From: Chitinophagaceae bacterium
Lineage (GTDB): Bacteria; Bacteroidota; Bacteroidia; Chitinophagales; Chitinophagaceae
Assembly (NCBI GenBank): GCA_027489035.1
Contig: JAIYAN010000015.1
Coordinates: forward strand, 186,001-250,000
Reading direction: 5' to 3'
Length of the DNA stretch: 64,000 nt
This document shows, in pieces, positions 61,901 to 64,000 of this stretch (within the stretch, counting starts at the first letter, position 1; every line of letters starts with the position of its first letter). Under the pieces are notes generated by a model. The model was not told the DNA's origin and ran no database searches. It saw nothing but the letters and a program-made list of their open reading frames with translations. The position numbers were made by a program, and so were the translations under genes.

Positions 61901-64000
61901 AATTTCATTTAGAAGCACATCAGTAGCAAATGCTGGCAACATCACCAATTGGAATTGGAATATGGGAGACGGAACAGTTTATTCATTTACTAACCCAAAT
62001 ACTTTTAGTCATACATTTAATAATATTGGAAACAACACCGTTTCATTAACCGTAACCACAGATAAAGGTTGTGTGAGTATTTTACGCGATACCACAATTT
62101 TCATCCATGCCATACCTGTTGCGGGCTTCATCGATCCTGAGGTTTGTTTATCTGATACTTATGCTCAATTTACAGACACTTCAACTGTTTTGGGTGGTAC
62201 AATTGTAAGTTGGAATTGGAATTTTGATCATCCGCAAAGTGGTGCAGCTAATACATCTACCCTTCAAAATCCTCGACATAGTTATGCTACAATTGGTACA
62301 AAAAATGTAACATTTATTGTAACCAGCAATCAAGGGTGTAAGGATACCGTTACACAAACCTTTTTTGTAAATGGAGATATTCCAGTTGCTGGTTTGCAAG
62401 TGTTAAACCCAACAAGATTATGCGCTAATGATTCCGTTGCAATAAAAGATTTGTCAACAGTAAATGTTGGTTCAGTAGTAAAAGTTGACATTTATTGGGA
62501 TGCATTAGGTGCGCCTACAACTTTTGAAACAGATCAGTTGCCATACAATGGAAAAATATACAAACATCTGTATCCAAACTTCCAAACCCCGCTGACTAAA
62601 ACTTATACCATAAGGTTTAGGGCTTATTCTGGTGAAACTTGTGTTGATGATTTTACGCAGACCATCACCATAAATGCGGCTCCGAAAGTAAGATTCAATA
62701 TTATTCCAGATACTTGTCAGTTTATTTTACCTTTCCCAATTACACAAGCATCTGAAATTGGAGGTGTACCAGGAACATTTGTATTTACAGGCCAAGGCAT
62801 TACAAGTGCGGGTGTATATAATCCGGTATTAAATGGAGCTGGAACATTTGATTTACATTACGTGTATACCTCAACTGCAGGTTGCTCCGATTCAGCAGAT
62901 AGGCCAATAAAAATCTTACAAGCACCATTGGCTAATTATGGGTATTCATTACCAACATGTGAAAAGAAACAGGTTTTATTTACAGATTCATCAAGTGCTC
63001 TAGTTGGAAATTTAACTACATGGACATGGAATTTTGGGGATGGAACACCGATATTGGTTAGAAATACGAATTCACCTTTTAACCATGTGTTTAACAATCC
63101 GGGTATTTACAATGTAATATTATTTGTAACTACAGATGATGGATGTAACAGTAAAACCAAAGTAATTGAAGTTGATATTCATCCCGAACCATTAGCTAAA
63201 TTCAAGTTTTCAGATACAGCTTGTTTGCCAAATGCAAAGGTTTTGTTTACAAATACATCAACTATTCCTGATGGTACTGTATCAACACTAAGTTATACAT
63301 GGAATTTTGGAGATCCTTCATCAGGCGCACAAAACACATCAAATGCAATAAACCCAAATCATATTTTTACTACAACAGGGCCTTATAATGTTACTTTAAA
63401 TGTGGTTTCAATAAATGGATGTAAAGATGATAGTACAATTAGCGTAAACACCATACATCCTCAACCTGAAGCTCGTTTTAATTTTTCAAAACCTTCTGTT
63501 TGTGTAGGTGATAATGTTCGATTCATAGATGTCAGTGATCCAAAAGATGGAATAACATCACAATGGAATTGGAGTTTTGCCGACGGATCTTCATCAACAC
63601 AAGTATCTCCGATACATACATATTCAAGCGTTGGTGTGTTTTCACCTTCGTTATACATTGTAAATAGTTTTGGTTGTAATAGTGATACTATTAGTAATCC
63701 ATTTGAAGTGTATGCTTATCCGGTTATTTCTGCAGGGCCAGATTTATTAATTTTAGAAGGCTCAACAATGCCACTTCAAGCAACTGCTTCAGGTAATGAA
63801 TTACAGTATTTATGGACAAGCAGTCAATACTTGAATAACGTTAATTTATTGAATCCGCTTTGTACACCTATGGATGACATCATGTATACCTTAACTGTAA
63901 CGGGCGAAGGTGGTTGTCCTTCAATAGATCAAATGAAAGTGAAGGTTTTAAAAACACCAATCATTCCCAACACATTTTCACCAAATAATGATGGTATAAA
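58998..64000 (+). CDS. Giant PKD-repeat adhesin-like protein with gliding/type B sorting domain, 3' end cut
   Basis: Missing from the ORF track because it runs off the window: open from ATG 58998 to the end (over 1660 codons, frame checked at several points). Signal peptide MRKPLLLIIFIFSALFSYAQ; an N-terminal domain with GKEFWVAYGFH resembles the IgGFc-binding-protein type (~22-490). A run of ten glycines (GGC/GGT/GGA) lies near residue 215. From ~630 there are about nine PKD-like repeats with W-x-(F/Y)-G-D/N-G cores (WDYGDG, WTYGDG, WDFGDG, WNMGDG, WNFGDG...). The last residues, IIPNTFSPNNDGI, open the CHU_C/gliding-motility-associated type B sorting domain. A very large surface or released adhesin is expected. 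Confidence 0.85.
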   Translation, partial: MRKPLLLIIFIFSALFSYAQNFSNKGKEFWVAYGFHVRMAQSNGGGSNINAQNMVLYFATDEVTTITISIPSLGYSQTLTSPATPTVLTSAVIPKAIPQDARLTAESTSPEDKGIHIVADKPVVAYAHIYDGSVSGATILFPVTTLGKEYYSINYTARSNENNSNAWFYVIATDTGTTTVEITPSANTINMTANTTYTINMTQGQVFNVMGQLTGGGGGGGGGGSYTGVDLTGSKIKSIASGNGACKRIAVFSGSGKMFISCDGSSSSSDNYMVQAFPKDAWGKKFLTVPTSSLVNNFFRVCVTNPTTPVLVNGAALSTASLINNFYYDLPLTSLPQKIESEDPITVAQYIASQGECGNPNPTGTYPGDPEVIYLSSVEQNIAKVLWNATPFAAISQHYYNVVIPNAGTAISSFKLDGVNVSPASFTVHPQDPSFSYLSSRLSAAGVHSIESDSGFNAIAYGYGSAESYGYNAGTNIKDLYNFLAPVNPYSITTDPVACTGSPVYLTVTFPFEPTYLNWNFNANPNQSPNANQVMNSPVADTTYLIGNKRVWRYRLPILYTFSPSNTSPGYLISITAGTQSVEGCGSSIDRDFYLAVYDPPVAQIYWSNNGCVTDTVRFRDTTTYLAGTYPYKYFWDYGDGTTDSVRHPKHKYANAGTYIVKFCMISNVGCFSDTARDTITVTNVPTASFSVALPTCVNTTVNLTNTSSIIAPGNIKEWHWTYGDGNTQTITQPANGNAQHVYSTLGAVTPQLYVVSSSGCVSNTFSNPINIGAYPIASFSVPATVCLPYDSARFTNLSTISDNTPNSLSTVWTFGNPASGIYDTIRNAAPTHYYSSPGPYNVHLTTTSVNGCVDDTTISFNNVYAQADANFTTLPENCLNTPTNFVSSSNGNGRTISTWFWDFGDGSAIGNGQTVSHTYATPGTKTIKHWVQLDVGCYSDTMVQTVVINPLPTASFTSTGPFCTTRLISFRSTSVANAGNITNWNWNMGDGTVYSFTNPNTFSHTFNNIGNNTVSLTVTTDKGCVSILRDTTIFIHAIPVAGFIDPEVCLSDTYAQFTDTSTVLGGTIVSWNWNFDHPQSGAANTSTLQNPRHSYATIGTKNVTFIVTSNQGCKDTVTQTFFVNGDIPVAGLQVLNPTRLCANDSVAIKDLSTVNVGSVVKVDIYWDALGAPTTFETDQLPYNGKIYKHLYPNFQTPLTKTYTIRFRAYSGETCVDDFTQTITINAAPKVRFNIIPDTCQFILPFPITQASEIGGVPGTFVFTGQGITSAGVYNPVLNGAGTFDLHYVYTSTAGCSDSADRPIKILQAPLANYGYSLPTCEKKQVLFTDSSSALVGNLTTWTWNFGDGTPILVRNTNSPFNHVFNNPGIYNVILFVTTDDGCNSKTKVIEVDIHPEPLAKFKFSDTACLPNAKVLFTNTSTIPDGTVSTLSYTWNFGDPSSGAQNTSNAINPNHIFTTTGPYNVTLNVVSINGCKDDSTISVNTIHPQPEARFNFSKPSVCVGDNVRFIDVSDPKDGITSQWNWSFADGSSSTQVSPIHTYSSVGVFSPSLYIVNSFGCNSDTISNPFEVYAYPVISAGPDLLILEGSTMPLQATASGNELQYLWTSSQYLNNVNLLNPLCTPMDDIMYTLTVTGEGGCPSIDQMKVKVLKTPIIPNTFSPNNDGI

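Overview
The window is chromosomal DNA from a member of the Bacteroidota, most likely a Chitinophagaceae/Chitinophagales-type bacterium. The reasons are its low GC content, several secreted proteins with C-terminal type IX secretion (T9SS) sorting domains, PKD-rich adhesin-like proteins, a DUF4412/GLPGLI-like protein, promoter-like TAnnTTTG boxes, few obvious Shine-Dalgarno sites, and gene spacers full of short degenerate repeats. I saw no phage, insertion sequence, CRISPR array, rRNA or convincing tRNA.

Layout: 0-4.5 kb is a kynurenine (tryptophan) catabolism cluster: the start of kynureninase running off the left edge, a RidA-type 2-aminomuconate deaminase candidate, a truncated four-helix-bundle gene, 2-aminomuconic semialdehyde dehydrogenase, 3-hydroxyanthranilate dioxygenase and ACMS decarboxylase. 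These would turn 3-hydroxykynurenine into 2-aminomuconate and on toward central metabolism. 4.7-16.5 kb is mixed housekeeping and envelope genes (VanZ-like, Mrp/ApbC, lipoproteins, LuxE-like acyl-activating enzyme, UbiA-like membrane protein, M42 peptidase, TauE exporter). 16.5-28 kb is mainly minus strand: orphan ABC solute-binding lipoprotein, Lon, an SDR, an orphan MG2/plug protein, a large T9SS-exported zinc protease, and the mtnN/neuD-like pair. 28-34.2 kb holds an MCC-type carboxyltransferase, RNase HI, YraN, and a stop-start coupled pair of a polymorphic toxin type 44 protein with a membrane protein that is the obvious immunity candidate.

The 34.1-34.5 kb spacer upstream of smc contains a helically phased cluster of DnaA-box-like 9-mers, and gene orientation changes from mostly minus on its left to mostly plus on its right. 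It is a candidate origin-like region. 34.5-46.6 kb: smc, a secreted lysyl-oxidase-like T9SS protein that keeps the copper and cofactor residues, a YCF48-like protein, and hutH-hutU (histidine to imidazolone propionate). 46.9-64 kb: P-type ATPase, orphan ABC ATPase, lipoprotein, L,D-transpeptidase, RRM protein, and two giant T9SS-exported proteins, the last cut by the right edge inside its gliding-motility/type B sorting domain.

The most unusual items are the toxin-44/immunity pair, the DnaA-box-like cluster, an orphan terminator between divergent genes at 54.2 kb that implies an unannotated small RNA (with a sequence motif shared by a second terminator-ended spacer at 51.2 kb), bipartite palindromic REP pairs, several dispersed intergenic repeat families, a repeat that supplies the C-terminus and stop codon of ACMSD, and a nonsense-truncated four-helix gene whose frame runs into ridA.
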